From contig CAZKFM010000008.1 in the NCBI GenBank assembly GCA_964552195.1, positions 1 to 64,000 on the forward strand: DNA of 64,000 nucleotides. Direction: 5' to 3'. Origin of the DNA: CAZKAP01 sp964552195 (lineage in GTDB: Bacteria; Bacteroidota; Bacteroidia; Flavobacteriales; Flavobacteriaceae). The notes beneath the pieces are model-generated. The model ran no database searches. It saw nothing but the letters and a program-made list of their open reading frames with translations, and was not told the origin of the DNA. The position numbers and the translations under genes are program-made. Shown piece after piece: positions 28,238-37,086 of the stretch. Each line of letters starts with the position of its first letter. Within the stretch, counting starts at the first letter, position 1.

Positions 28238-28462
28238 ATGTTGACATCATTGATCACAGCTATAGTATGGACTGCTGGCATAGCCGGGGCCTGGGTGCTG
28301 ATTCAATCCCTTTGGGGAAAGGTCTTCCGGGAGGAATACGGCGAAGAAGATGTACTGGCCGGACGCCGCAGCTGCGCAAATTGCGGATGCAGCGGTATAT
28401 GTGAGCGAAAGGATGCTCAGGCAGATAAGAGAACATGGAACGAGTATGAACATAAACGATAG
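28238..28462 (+). CDS. Small Cys-rich membrane protein in the rnf operon (NqrM-like layout)
   Basis: This 74-residue protein has one membrane span (about residues 3-23), then a short acidic stretch and a Cys cluster C-x2-C-x-C-x3-C (Cys46, 49, 51, 55), followed by a charged tail. The layout (one span followed by cytosolic Cys residues) matches NqrM, the factor needed to deliver iron to the NqrD/E centre. RnfA/E have the same centre. I see no clear sequence identity to NqrM, so this is inferred from layout and position. It lies 13 bases after rnfA and five bases before the reductase gene. Confidence 0.7.
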   Translation: MLTSLITAIVWTAGIAGAWVLIQSLWGKVFREEYGEEDVLAGRRSCANCGCSGICERKDAQADKRTWNEYEHKR

Positions 28463-28467
28463 AAATC

Positions 28468-29325
28468 ATGGCACATTTATCCGATTTCGATAATGAGAAA
28501 CGCTACAAGGCGGTCATAAAGAAAACCGAACGGCTGACTCCCCCGGATTCAGAGGAGGTACGCGAGATTGTATTCGAGGTCCGCGATCCGGGCTTCGATT
28601 GTGAAATTGACCAGAGCTTCGGTGTTTTGGTAAACACCAAGGGAGAATTTGGAAACACCCTGCATCACCGGTTATACAGCGTTGCCGATCTGCCGGCCCG
28701 GACAAAAGGCAAGCCCAAGATTACCATGCTGGTCAAGCGCTGTTCCTATATCGATGATTTCAGCGGAGAGGAATACGAAGGTGTTGCTTCGAATTACCTC
28801 TGTGATCGTCAGAAGGGTGACGAGATTACCATAACCGGGCCCTTCCGCTTGCCCTTTCAGGTACCCGACGACCATACCGCCAACCTGATACTCATCGGAA
28901 TGGGTACAGGTATAGCCCCCTTTCGTGCATTTATCAAGCATATCTATCAGAACGTGAAGGACTGGAAGGGAAAAATCCGACTGTTCTACGGTGCGCGCAG
29001 CGGCCTCGAACTGTTCTACATGAACGATAAGGACGGCGACCTGACCAACTATTACGACGAGGAGACCTTCGAGGCGTTTCACGCGTTAAGCCCACGTCCG
29101 CATTGGGCCGATCCGATCGAGTTGGACAAGGCGCTGGAAGGCCAGACGGCCGAACTCAAGGAGCTCCTTGCTCATTCGAATACCTATGTCTATGTAGCCG
29201 GACACGGCAATATACTGGACAAGCTGGACAAGGGGTTTTCCAGCATCCTCGGTTCGGAGGAGAAGTGGAAGCTCAGGAAGGCCGAACTGGTGGCCGGACG
29301 CAAGTGGGCCGAGATTATTTTTTAG
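28468..29325 (+). CDS. Ferredoxin-NAD(P)+ reductase, plant type
   Basis: This 285-residue flavoprotein has a FAD-binding barrel with HHRLYSVAD near 67-75 and a nucleotide-binding half with GMGTGIAPFRAF near 143-154. It also has YGARSGLELFY and a near-C-terminal YVYVAGHG. It ends in EIIF, an aromatic last residue where plant-type enzymes stack Tyr on FAD. The expected reaction is electron transfer between ferredoxin and NADP+. Its place between rnfA and rnfB suggests it shares the PFOR-reduced ferredoxin pool or acts as an extra electron entry to Rnf. The cofactor (NADPH or NADH) is not decided by sequence. Confidence 0.85.
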   Translation: MAHLSDFDNEKRYKAVIKKTERLTPPDSEEVREIVFEVRDPGFDCEIDQSFGVLVNTKGEFGNTLHHRLYSVADLPARTKGKPKITMLVKRCSYIDDFSGEEYEGVASNYLCDRQKGDEITITGPFRLPFQVPDDHTANLILIGMGTGIAPFRAFIKHIYQNVKDWKGKIRLFYGARSGLELFYMNDKDGDLTNYYDEETFEAFHALSPRPHWADPIELDKALEGQTAELKELLAHSNTYVYVAGHGNILDKLDKGFSSILGSEEKWKLRKAELVAGRKWAEIIF

Positions 29326-29369
29326 GGCCCCGAGGCCGAAGGAACCCAAGCGATTAAAATGCGATACCC

Positions 29370-30236
29370 ATGACGATCATTACTGCCATAGCCGCACTAG
29401 GAGGGCTGACCCTGCTGCTCGCAGTGATGCTGGTCATTGCCAATCGCAAATTGTATGTCTATGAAGATCCCCGCATCGACCAGGTCGAGGAGATGTTGCC
29501 CCATGCCAATTGCGGCGCATGTGGCTATCCCGGCTGCCGGCCTTTTGCCGAGGCCCTGGTCAAGGGGGAGAGCCTGCCTGGTAAATGTACGGTCAGTACG
29601 GAAGAGGGGAGGGCGTCTATAGCCGGTTTCCTCGGGGTGGACAACGGGTCCGAAGAGAGGTTAGTGGCTCGTCTCGCTTGTGCCGGCGGGACGAATGTAG
29701 CCATCAACCGGGCCCAATATGTGGGCATCGAAAGTTGCCAGGCAGCCACCCTGATCTCCGGGGGTGGTAAAGGTTGCTTCTGGGGCTGTCTGGGACATGG
29801 CGATTGCGAGCTTTCCTGCGATTTCGACGCCATACACATGAATGCGCACGGACTCCCCGTGGTCGATCCGGAGAAATGTACGGCTTGCGGGGATTGCGTG
29901 GAGGCTTGCCCGAAGGATTTGTTTTCTCTTCAGCCCGAAAGCCGTCGCTTATGGGTCGCCTGCAAGAATCTGGAGCACGGGGAGGCCATACTCGAGGACT
30001 GCCAGGTAGGCTGTACCGCCTGCGGTAAATGCGCCATGGACGCCCCGGGTGATCTCATCACCATGGACAACAACCTGCCTGTGATCAACTACGCGAAGGA
30101 CCACCGGACCCGGGATCCGATACAGCGTTGCCCCACCGGGGCCATCGTGTGGCTGGACGACAACGGAACTGCTATCAGGGGTAAGGAAAGCAAGAAGATC
30201 ATTCGAAAGGGTAGCCGGTCGATGGGGAGTTCATAA
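29370..30236 (+). CDS. rnfB: Rnf complex subunit RnfB
   Basis: RnfB receives electrons from ferredoxin. It has an N-terminal membrane anchor (about residues 4-24), then the [4Fe-4S] motif NCGACGYPGC near 47-56. CFWGCLGHGDCELSC follows near 133-147, and CTACGDCVEACP near 170-181. The last group, CTACGKCAMDAPGD near 215-228, has Ala where the fourth Cys of a ferredoxin motif would be. A later RCPTGAI near 252 may supply it. The gene is last in the operon, separated from rnfCDGEA by the Cys-rich protein and the reductase. Confidence 0.93.
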   Translation: MTIITAIAALGGLTLLLAVMLVIANRKLYVYEDPRIDQVEEMLPHANCGACGYPGCRPFAEALVKGESLPGKCTVSTEEGRASIAGFLGVDNGSEERLVARLACAGGTNVAINRAQYVGIESCQAATLISGGGKGCFWGCLGHGDCELSCDFDAIHMNAHGLPVVDPEKCTACGDCVEACPKDLFSLQPESRRLWVACKNLEHGEAILEDCQVGCTACGKCAMDAPGDLITMDNNLPVINYAKDHRTRDPIQRCPTGAIVWLDDNGTAIRGKESKKIIRKGSRSMGSS

Positions 30237-30271
30237 CACCTTTGAAAAGGGATTCCAGTTGGAACAAAAAA

Positions 30272-30291
30272 GGAGCTCCGACTGGAGCTCC
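30272..30291. terminator. Bidirectional terminator between rnfB and the convergent gene
   Basis: GGAGCTCC-GACT-GGAGCTCC forms a perfect eight-base stem with a four-base loop. Six A residues precede it on the plus strand, giving a T-run after the hairpin on the minus strand. It therefore ends the minus-strand gene at 30317, and may stop rnf transcripts by the hairpin alone. Confidence 0.75.
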
Positions 30292-30316
30292 CTTGATTCT
30301 GATATATACGTTTAGA

Positions 30317-30982
30317 CTACCAGGTCTTCAGCTGTACGCGCATACCTGAGCGAACCAGTTCCATCTCGCCCGCCTTCTTCATGAAGGTATCCCAGGCTTC
30401 CTTACGGGCAGCATTCTCCGAGTCCGTCATCAGCTTGCTGAATCCTCCCATGGCTCCCTTCATGGAAGGGAAGGTATTGATAACCCAAGCGTTTCCTCCG
30501 TCTGGTCCTACTCCGGCGGAAATAGTACCCATCATATTCTGAACACCGTCGGGAGTAGTTGACCCCATCATGGTGTCGTAGGCGGATTTGAACTTCTCCA
30601 TATCCTCTGCTTCCACGATATAATATATCTGAAAGGGATTCTGGGCGTCTGCGTCGCCGAAGGCCGAAAGCCGTTGCCCCATAAAGGAACTAAACCCTTC
30701 CTCCGTATGCTGATTGATACGTGTGATGAAGAGGTCCCAGGCTGGATTATTGGCTCCGTCGTACATACCGCCCACGGCATCCAGGGTACCCGAGAATACT
30801 ATGGAGTGGGTAAAGTTGAAGGTCCCGTCGCTAAAGTGATTTTCGTAGAGGCCGACACTAACGCCCTCAGGTTTGTCTTCAGAATAGCAGTCATCGACCA
30901 GTTTGAATACGGTACCGACATCTTCGGCCTCCACACTGAAATTGTAGGACGTAAAATACATGTCCTGGGCCATGATACTCAT
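30317..30982 (-). CDS. Secreted protein of unknown function with a non-standard start
   Basis: From the ATG at 30982 the frame has 221 residues, starting MSIMAQDMYFTSYNF. Upstream, the same frame continues for 19 codons to a stop and encodes RKKLLFVFALFTG, which with MSIMAQ makes a complete signal peptide. No ATG, GTG or TTG lies in that upstream part. The candidates are ATA at 31022-31024 and ATT at 31031-31033, so the true start may be a rare codon or a mutated ATG. The mature protein has two ferredoxin-like repeats of about 100 residues (NFSVEAEDVGTVF and YYIVEAEDMEKFK). I do not recognise a named family. Confidence 0.7.
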   Translation of the reverse strand: MSIMAQDMYFTSYNFSVEAEDVGTVFKLVDDCYSEDKPEGVSVGLYENHFSDGTFNFTHSIVFSGTLDAVGGMYDGANNPAWDLFITRINQHTEEGFSSFMGQRLSAFGDADAQNPFQIYYIVEAEDMEKFKSAYDTMMGSTTPDGVQNMMGTISAGVGPDGGNAWVINTFPSMKGAMGGFSKLMTDSENAARKEAWDTFMKKAGEMELVRSGMRVQLKTW

Positions 30983-31184
30983 TCCCGTAAACAGGGCAAA
31001 TACGAATAATAACTTCTTCCTTATAAATGTAATTAATGGTTAGATCAGGAAGGCAGGCAATTAAACCCAGGTTGAAGGATATCCAGGAGATAATCGTCAG
31101 TATGGGCTGCTAATTACTTTTTTTGGAGGACGCCCGAACGTCGATTCCGGCGCTGATTGTATACCTTAGACCCGCTTAATAACC

Positions 31185-31952
31185 ATGCTCAGATTTTTCC
31201 GCCGCATACGAAAGAGGCTTATGGCCGAAAACAAGCTGTTTCGATACCTGGCGTATGCCGTCGGGGAAATCGTTCTGGTCGTTATCGGAATACTGCTCGC
31301 CCTGCAGATTAACACCTGGAATCAGAATCGGAAAGACCGACTCGAGGAACAGGTTGTGCTCGTTAATCTGAAAAGGGAATTCGAAAGAAACCTGGAGGAA
31401 TTGCGTGCCGATCACTCCATCAATACCCAAAGCCTGGAGGCCATTTATTACTTTATGGAGGCGAACAAGGATTCCCTGACTTCCGCCCAGATAGACAGTC
31501 TTCTCGGAAGAATGCAGGATTTCGCGACTTTTGATGCCAGCATAGGATACATCGAGCAAACCATATCTTCGGGTAAGCTGGATCTCATTGAAAACGATAC
31601 CCTAAAAACCTTGCTCGGTCAGTGGTCCGGCGAATTAAATGATTACCGGGAAGACGTTGTTATCCGCCGGGATTATTGGATTCAGAATGTAGATCCTGTA
31701 CTCCGTAAATTCGTTCCCGCACGAAATACGGACTTCACCCAGGATCGTCCGGATTATCGCCGGGACAGGCGTATTACGCCCATAACAATACCTGAATCCA
31801 ACTACCGGAAATTCCGGGAATCCCTCGAAGTGGACGGAGTCCTGTACTACTATTATTTGAATCAGAGTTTTGTGGTCATCAATGAGGGCTACATAGAGGA
31901 AGATATCCTTGCCATTCTGAATCTGATCGACAGGGAAATCGCTATGGACTAA
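31185..31952 (+). CDS. DUF6090-family membrane protein
   Basis: This 255-residue protein begins MLRFFRRIRKRLMAENKLF and continues GEIVLVVIGILLALQINTWN. That is the strongly conserved start of the flavobacterial DUF6090 family. One membrane span (about residues 28-45) is followed by a helical, charged domain. Function is unknown. The next gene lies only 26 bases downstream and could be co-transcribed. Confidence 0.85.
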   Translation: MLRFFRRIRKRLMAENKLFRYLAYAVGEIVLVVIGILLALQINTWNQNRKDRLEEQVVLVNLKREFERNLEELRADHSINTQSLEAIYYFMEANKDSLTSAQIDSLLGRMQDFATFDASIGYIEQTISSGKLDLIENDTLKTLLGQWSGELNDYREDVVIRRDYWIQNVDPVLRKFVPARNTDFTQDRPDYRRDRRITPITIPESNYRKFRESLEVDGVLYYYYLNQSFVVINEGYIEEDILAILNLIDREIAMD

Positions 31953-31978
31953 ATTTGCCTCCTGAATTACCCGTTCCT

Positions 31979-32407
31979 GTGACCCTATCCATCATTCGTT
32001 TGCTCGTAGATTTTGGCCTCGTAGTGCTTATCTGGATTACCCAGCTGATCGTGTATCCGGGCTTTCTGCATTACCCGAAGTCCAACCTGATGGCCTGGCA
32101 CGGCACATATACCACCATGATCGGTTACATCGTCGCCCCCCTGATGCTGCTCCAACTGGGATTGTATCTGCACCTGACTTTGGTTCGATTTTCTATACCT
32201 GCCTTGCTTGCCCTGATTGTCGTTATGGCCACCTGGGGCGTTACCTTCCTGCAGTTTGTACCCATGCACGGGGCTATCAATACAGGGGATTTCGACCGGG
32301 TACTGCTGACGAAACTGGTGGGCCGAAACTGGATTCGCACCGTTCTGTGGACCCTGCTGTTCATCTTTAGTTTTACCAGGTTTACGCAGTCTGTCGAGAC
32401 CGTATAA
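31979..32407 (+). CDS. Conserved four-span membrane protein
   Basis: This protein of about 142 residues has four membrane spans. It begins IIRLLVDFGLVVLIW, contains YPGFLHYPKSNLMAWHGTYT and ends NWIRTVLWTLLFIFSFTRF. This pattern (His in the first loop, NW-R-T-x-LW before the last span) occurs in a conserved flavobacterial membrane family loosely like DUF1772. I chose the GTG at 31979 because it sits just before the first span. A TTG at 31955 would add eight residues. Confidence 0.7.
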   Translation: MTLSIIRLLVDFGLVVLIWITQLIVYPGFLHYPKSNLMAWHGTYTTMIGYIVAPLMLLQLGLYLHLTLVRFSIPALLALIVVMATWGVTFLQFVPMHGAINTGDFDRVLLTKLVGRNWIRTVLWTLLFIFSFTRFTQSVETV

Positions 32408-32410
32408 AAA

Positions 32411-32429
32411 ACCCGCCAAAAGGGCGGGT
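32411..32429 (-). terminator. Intrinsic terminator for the DUF2911 gene
   Basis: ACCCGCC-AAAA-GGGCGGGT is a GC-rich stem. On the minus strand it is followed by a run of six T residues (plus 32406-32411), so it ends the gene at 32459-33028. On the plus strand the hairpin may also stop transcripts from the membrane-protein gene. Confidence 0.8.
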
Positions 32430-32458
32430 GTAATGTCTGCTTTAATCGAACATGCCAA

Positions 32459-33028
32459 TTAGAGTTCGATTGCGAAGGGTACCTTAAGTTTTTCCCAATG
32501 CAGGTAGGCCACACCGGTATCCTCGGTGATGTTCTCGAATCCATAGGTAAGCAGCTCCTGGAAGGGGCCCTCCTCGGGGGTCACGGTAATACGCAAGGCA
32601 TCCTCTTCCTGCTTGTACTGATAGCTGCCCCATAATTCGGTATTCTTGTTGAAAATCACCACCCAATCCGTCTTGGAGGGAATCATATGGATGCTGTACT
32701 TGCCCGCAGGAATATCCTGGCCTCCAATCTTCAGGTCTTTGTTGAATTCAATGGTGGTGTTTTCATTGGCTCCCGCCCTCCAGGGGTATGGGTTGTTATT
32801 GGAGTAGCGGTTACCCTCGTTCATACCGTAGGGAACCAACTCCCCCCAAACGGTGCGACCCTTGACGGCAGGGCGGCCGTATTCGATAGTGATTTGGGCA
32901 TCCTTTCCCATGTACTGGGTTATTCGTGCCTTGGGGCTTTTCCTAATTTGATCGCCTTGTGCATAAAACGAAGGGGTGGCCATAAGGACGATCCCCAGGA
33001 CGATAATGGAATTAAGAAGTGTCTTCAT
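32459..33028 (-). CDS. Secreted DUF2911 protein
   Basis: This protein of about 189 residues has a signal peptide (MKTLLNSIIVLGIVLM to YAQ). The DUF2911 body has ITIEYGRPAVKGRTVWGELVPYG, WRAGANENTTIEFNKDL and IPAGKYSIHMIP, all typical of this Bacteroidota family. It is predicted to be a periplasmic beta-sandwich of unknown role. Three ATGs at 33043, 33031 and 33028 are possible. I chose 33028 because it directly starts the signal peptide with MKT. Confidence 0.85.
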   Translation of the reverse strand: MKTLLNSIIVLGIVLMATPSFYAQGDQIRKSPKARITQYMGKDAQITIEYGRPAVKGRTVWGELVPYGMNEGNRYSNNNPYPWRAGANENTTIEFNKDLKIGGQDIPAGKYSIHMIPSKTDWVVIFNKNTELWGSYQYKQEEDALRITVTPEEGPFQELLTYGFENITEDTGVAYLHWEKLKVPFAIEL

Positions 33029-33210
33029 CATTTGTGAAATCATTTTGTTGTTAAGGTATGCAGTTTTTGTCGGTCCCCGGTAATCCGGGCTTACAGGACA
33101 ACTCCACTTAAAGTGAGTTTCCTAACTTCCATGGACAAATCGATCTGTGAGAGCATTTAATTCCTCCTCCATTCAGGTGCCTGCCTCGGCTTTATGGTAG
33201 TTCATATGCT

Positions 33211-35259
33211 CTAATCTTCCTCAGGGTCCTTGTTTGCCGTACGGTATTTATCGAACCAGGCCACCGTGTGTGCGATCTTGGTAATCAGATTGCTCGGTTT
33301 ACTCGCAATGCCATGGCTGGCTCCCGGTATTTCTACCAATACAGTTTCCTTTTTACGCAGCTTCAAAGCGTGGTAGAGCTGCTTGGCCTCACTGGGAGGA
33401 GTACGCAGATCGTTCATCCCGACCATCACCATCGTTGGGGTTTCTATGTTTCCTACCAGAGATATGGGCGAAAACTTCCAGTAGTGCTCGTAGTTTTCCC
33501 AGGGCTGTCCCTCGTAGCGGGAATTGGCGTAGCCGAAATAATTGTCAGCCACTAGAGTCTTGCTGATCCAGTTCACTACGGGTTTGGCGACTACGGCGGC
33601 CTCGAAGCGGTTATTCTTACCAATCATCCAGGCGGTCATGATTCCACCGGCACTTCCCCCGGTTACGAATAGCTGATCTTCATGAGCAATGCCCATTTTA
33701 ATGCAGTGGTCCACACCATCCATGGTGTCGTCGTAGTCCTGTCCGGGGTAGTTTCTGTAGAGCAGATTTCCGAATTCTTCTCCGTAACTGGTACTTCCGC
33801 GGGCGTTGGGATAAAACACGATGTATCCTGCCGAGGCATATAGCTGCATTTCAATAGAGAAGCGATCCCCGTAGTTGAGTATGGGGCCACCGTGGTTTTC
33901 CACCATGAAAGGATACTTCTTGTTCGAGTCGTAATTTGGAGGGTACACGATCCAGCCCTGGAGCTCTCTGCCATCAAACGACGAGGTATAGCGGACTTCC
34001 TCTACCTTACCCAGGGTACGGTAGTCCAGCAGGGCTGAATGGAGTTGAGTAATCAGACGGGGGTTCTGCGACTTGGGAGTCAGGATGGCCAGCTCTGCAG
34101 GGTAGTCCGGCCGGGTGTGCGTATAGGCCAGAGTACCGTTATTCGCAACGGAATAGGTTCCGCTGCCGTAAGGCCGGCCCAGGGTGGTTCCACCCCGGTT
34201 ATCGGCAATCTTAGATAGTTTGCCCGATACCGATACGAAGCCGATCTTCCCGTTTCCCTGGTCCTCGTAATTGAAATACAGCCCCGTTCCCTTAGCATTC
34301 CAACGGATATCGGATATGCTTCGGTCGAGCCCGCCTGAGATTACTCGTTTGTTGCTGCCGTCTGCATTCATCAGGTGAATCTTCTGGATCTGATAGGCTT
34401 GTTTTTTATCCTCATAGCCCAGATAGGCGATCAGTTTTCCGTCTGGTGAAATGCTGGGGTTGGTATCGGGCCCATCCCTTTCGGTCAGCGCCACTATGGA
34501 ACCGGTTTCTACTTCAACCGAATAGACCTCACTGTTCCTGAACCGATACTCCCAGTCCTCAACCCGGTTGGCGGAAAAGTAAATGGTCTGGCCATCCGGA
34601 GACCAAGAGAGGGGACCCCGGTGGTTCCAGTCCCCGGTGGTGAGCTGTCGGGCAGGACCACCTTGGGCTGGGATAACAAAAATATGAGTGAAACCCGGTT
34701 CGATATATCCGCGTCCGTCTGCCTCGTGATATACCCGGTCCGTAATCCGAGGGTTTTCGGCCCATTTTGCGCCTTTGGGTTTCTCGGGAATTTTTGCGAT
34801 CACGGGAGCCTTGGCAGAAACATTCATGGTAAAGGCAATCCGACTGCCATCCGGAGACCAGCTCAGGAAACCCGGCGAAAAAGGCAGCTGAGAGATTCGG
34901 GCTGTTTTTCCACTATTCACCCAGTATAGGTAAATCTCGGATCCTTCTTCGGTAGGACTAGAAAAAACGATACGATCGCCGGTGGGAGACCAGGAGGCCT
35001 GGGTTTCAGCGACCTCTCGAGTGGTGAGTTTCTGATGCTGACTGCCATCGGTCCGGATTAACCAAAGGTTGCCTGCGGAGCGGTCCTTCATGATATCAAA
35101 GCCCATGCGTCGGTACACTACCCAATTCCCGTCCGGGGAAATCTGCGGGTCGGATACGTACTGGATATCGAATACGTCCAGGTAAGTGAAGTTCGGTTTT
35201 TGAGCCTGAGCAGGCGTATGAAAGAAGCAAACAGTGAGTAACAAGAGCAGTATACGCAT
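33211..35259 (-). CDS. Secreted S9-family peptidase (prolyl oligopeptidase type)
   Basis: This 682-residue protein has a signal peptide (MRILLLLLT to AQAQ). An N-terminal beta-propeller follows with repeated WSPDG and SPDGK motifs (TolB-like repeats). The C-terminal alpha/beta-hydrolase has the nucleophile elbow GGSAGG, the acid in GMNDLRTP and the His in GASHGI. It probably trims oligopeptides in the periplasm. I chose the ATG at 35259, directly before the signal peptide; the longer frame adds 20 unlikely residues. Confidence 0.92.
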   Translation of the reverse strand: MRILLLLLTVCFFHTPAQAQKPNFTYLDVFDIQYVSDPQISPDGNWVVYRRMGFDIMKDRSAGNLWLIRTDGSQHQKLTTREVAETQASWSPTGDRIVFSSPTEEGSEIYLYWVNSGKTARISQLPFSPGFLSWSPDGSRIAFTMNVSAKAPVIAKIPEKPKGAKWAENPRITDRVYHEADGRGYIEPGFTHIFVIPAQGGPARQLTTGDWNHRGPLSWSPDGQTIYFSANRVEDWEYRFRNSEVYSVEVETGSIVALTERDGPDTNPSISPDGKLIAYLGYEDKKQAYQIQKIHLMNADGSNKRVISGGLDRSISDIRWNAKGTGLYFNYEDQGNGKIGFVSVSGKLSKIADNRGGTTLGRPYGSGTYSVANNGTLAYTHTRPDYPAELAILTPKSQNPRLITQLHSALLDYRTLGKVEEVRYTSSFDGRELQGWIVYPPNYDSNKKYPFMVENHGGPILNYGDRFSIEMQLYASAGYIVFYPNARGSTSYGEEFGNLLYRNYPGQDYDDTMDGVDHCIKMGIAHEDQLFVTGGSAGGIMTAWMIGKNNRFEAAVVAKPVVNWISKTLVADNYFGYANSRYEGQPWENYEHYWKFSPISLVGNIETPTMVMVGMNDLRTPPSEAKQLYHALKLRKKETVLVEIPGASHGIASKPSNLITKIAHTVAWFDKYRTANKDPEED

Positions 35260-35340
35260 GGTATGATATTTCGATATAGCTAAAGGTAAGCCTTCGCTCA
35301 GGCTTGTCAAAGTCGGCAATCAGACCTGAGCCAATTTGAG

Positions 35341-36900
35341 TTACTTGACCAATTCGGCCTCCAGTTGTTCCAGAGATCGGCCCTTGGTCTCCGGGATCAC
35401 CCGAACGATAAAAAATAGCCCGGCTATGGCAAACAGGCCGTAGATTAAAAAGGTCATGGAGCTGCCTATGGTAGAGAGCTCCCAGGGGAATACCCACTGC
35501 ACTGCCGCCGAGACCGCCGAGTTGACGAAACCTACAAACGAAATCGCGATGCCGCGTATCTTGAGCGGAAACAGCTCGGAGAAGAGCACCCACATAACGG
35601 GGCCCAGTGAAACTGCAAAGCAGGCCACAAATCCTATGATTCCCAACAGGATGAGCATGGAATTCATACTGATGGCCGCAGTGATCAGTTCCGATTCGTA
35701 CTGTTTGGCCCGTTCTTCACCCAGTACGGATTTGATCTCGTTTTTATAGGCCACATCGTTTTCGAAGGACTTACCGGCCAAAACTGAAATTTCCTTCCGC
35801 AGCACGGGATCTGATAGCTGGTCGATCTTTTCCTGGGTCAATGCATAGGTGGCGGAATTAAAGCTGTAGGCCAGTAGTAACATAAATACGGCTATCCCCC
35901 CAACTCCGAAAGTTAGCAGAGGTTTGCGTCCCAGTCTGTCGATGAGAACCATAGCCAGTATGGTAAAGACGAGATTGGTGAGCCCGACCAGGATGGCCTG
36001 CACGAACGATGCGTCGGTACCTATACCGGATTGCTCGAAGATCATCGGTGCGTAGAAGAAGACGGAATTGATCCCGGTGATCTGCTGCAGTACGCCCACC
36101 ACAAGTCCTATGGTGAGTACCAGGCGCATACCGGGCCCGAACAGTTCGGTAAGCGAGGCCTTTTCCTTGTGGCGGTCTGCTTCCAGCGATTCGGTCACGG
36201 CCTTAAGGTCCTTGTCTGCCTGTTGGGCGGAACCGAAATGCAATAGTACATTTCTCGCCTCGTCCAGCTTTTTTTTCATGATCAGCCACCTCGGGCTGCG
36301 GGGAACGGTGAGTAGCCCAAAGAAATAGAGAACCGCGGGTGCAGCCTCGACACCCAGCATCCACCTCCAGGTATTATCGGCTATCCCCAGGGATTGTACC
36401 CAGCCCGCATCGGAATTACCCAGCTGCACGATCAGGTAGTTGCTGAAGAAGGCTACGGATATGCCCAGTACGATGTTAAGCTGATTAAAGGATACCAGCC
36501 TTCCCCTTTGTTCCGGTGGGGCGATCTCCGCGATATACATGGGAGCCAGGATCAGGGAGGCTCCTACCCCGAGCCCTCCTAACATCCGAAAAATCAGGAA
36601 GAGTGTAAAGTTGGGCGCCATAGCTGAGCCGATGGCGGATATGGTGAACACGACGGCACAGGCCTTGAGCATAACACGCCTGCCGAATCGATCGCTCAAG
36701 GGTCCGGAAACCATCATGGCCAGGGCTGCGACTATGGTAAGGGAACTCACGGAAAAACCAAGCGTCAGATCGGATAGTTTAAAGTCGATCTGTACGAACT
36801 TATTTACTCCGGAGATCACCGAAGCGTCGAATCCCATCAGAAAGCCACCAAGGGCTACGATCAGGGCTATGCGTATGGTAAAGAGGTTTTCCTTGGTCAT
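35341..36900 (-). CDS. MFS sugar porter
   Basis: This 519-residue, twelve-span transporter belongs to the sugar porter family. It has DRFGRR after span 2, PRSPRWL before the central loop, QQITGINSVFFYAP in span 7, DRLGRKPLL and the C-terminal PETKGRSLEQLE. A long loop between spans 9 and 10 (about residues 365-425) is typical of the flavobacterial members. The sugar cannot be read directly; glucose, galactose or xylose are likely. The GH3 enzyme 1.5 kb away would supply glucose. Confidence 0.88.
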   Translation of the reverse strand: MTKENLFTIRIALIVALGGFLMGFDASVISGVNKFVQIDFKLSDLTLGFSVSSLTIVAALAMMVSGPLSDRFGRRVMLKACAVVFTISAIGSAMAPNFTLFLIFRMLGGLGVGASLILAPMYIAEIAPPEQRGRLVSFNQLNIVLGISVAFFSNYLIVQLGNSDAGWVQSLGIADNTWRWMLGVEAAPAVLYFFGLLTVPRSPRWLIMKKKLDEARNVLLHFGSAQQADKDLKAVTESLEADRHKEKASLTELFGPGMRLVLTIGLVVGVLQQITGINSVFFYAPMIFEQSGIGTDASFVQAILVGLTNLVFTILAMVLIDRLGRKPLLTFGVGGIAVFMLLLAYSFNSATYALTQEKIDQLSDPVLRKEISVLAGKSFENDVAYKNEIKSVLGEERAKQYESELITAAISMNSMLILLGIIGFVACFAVSLGPVMWVLFSELFPLKIRGIAISFVGFVNSAVSAAVQWVFPWELSTIGSSMTFLIYGLFAIAGLFFIVRVIPETKGRSLEQLEAELVK

Positions 36901-37086
36901 GGTTATTCTTACTGCTCTCTGAAAGCCGGGTTAATTTACTAATTTAAATTTTCGGTTCATGGGCTGAAGGTCATGCCGACTAAAGTGGGCCAAGGCCTTT
37001 CCCTTACCTTTATGGTCTAACGAGCTGGCAGTCGGTTCGAGTCATCTACTGCTGCAGACCAATTCGGCCCATACAATTGTGATACA

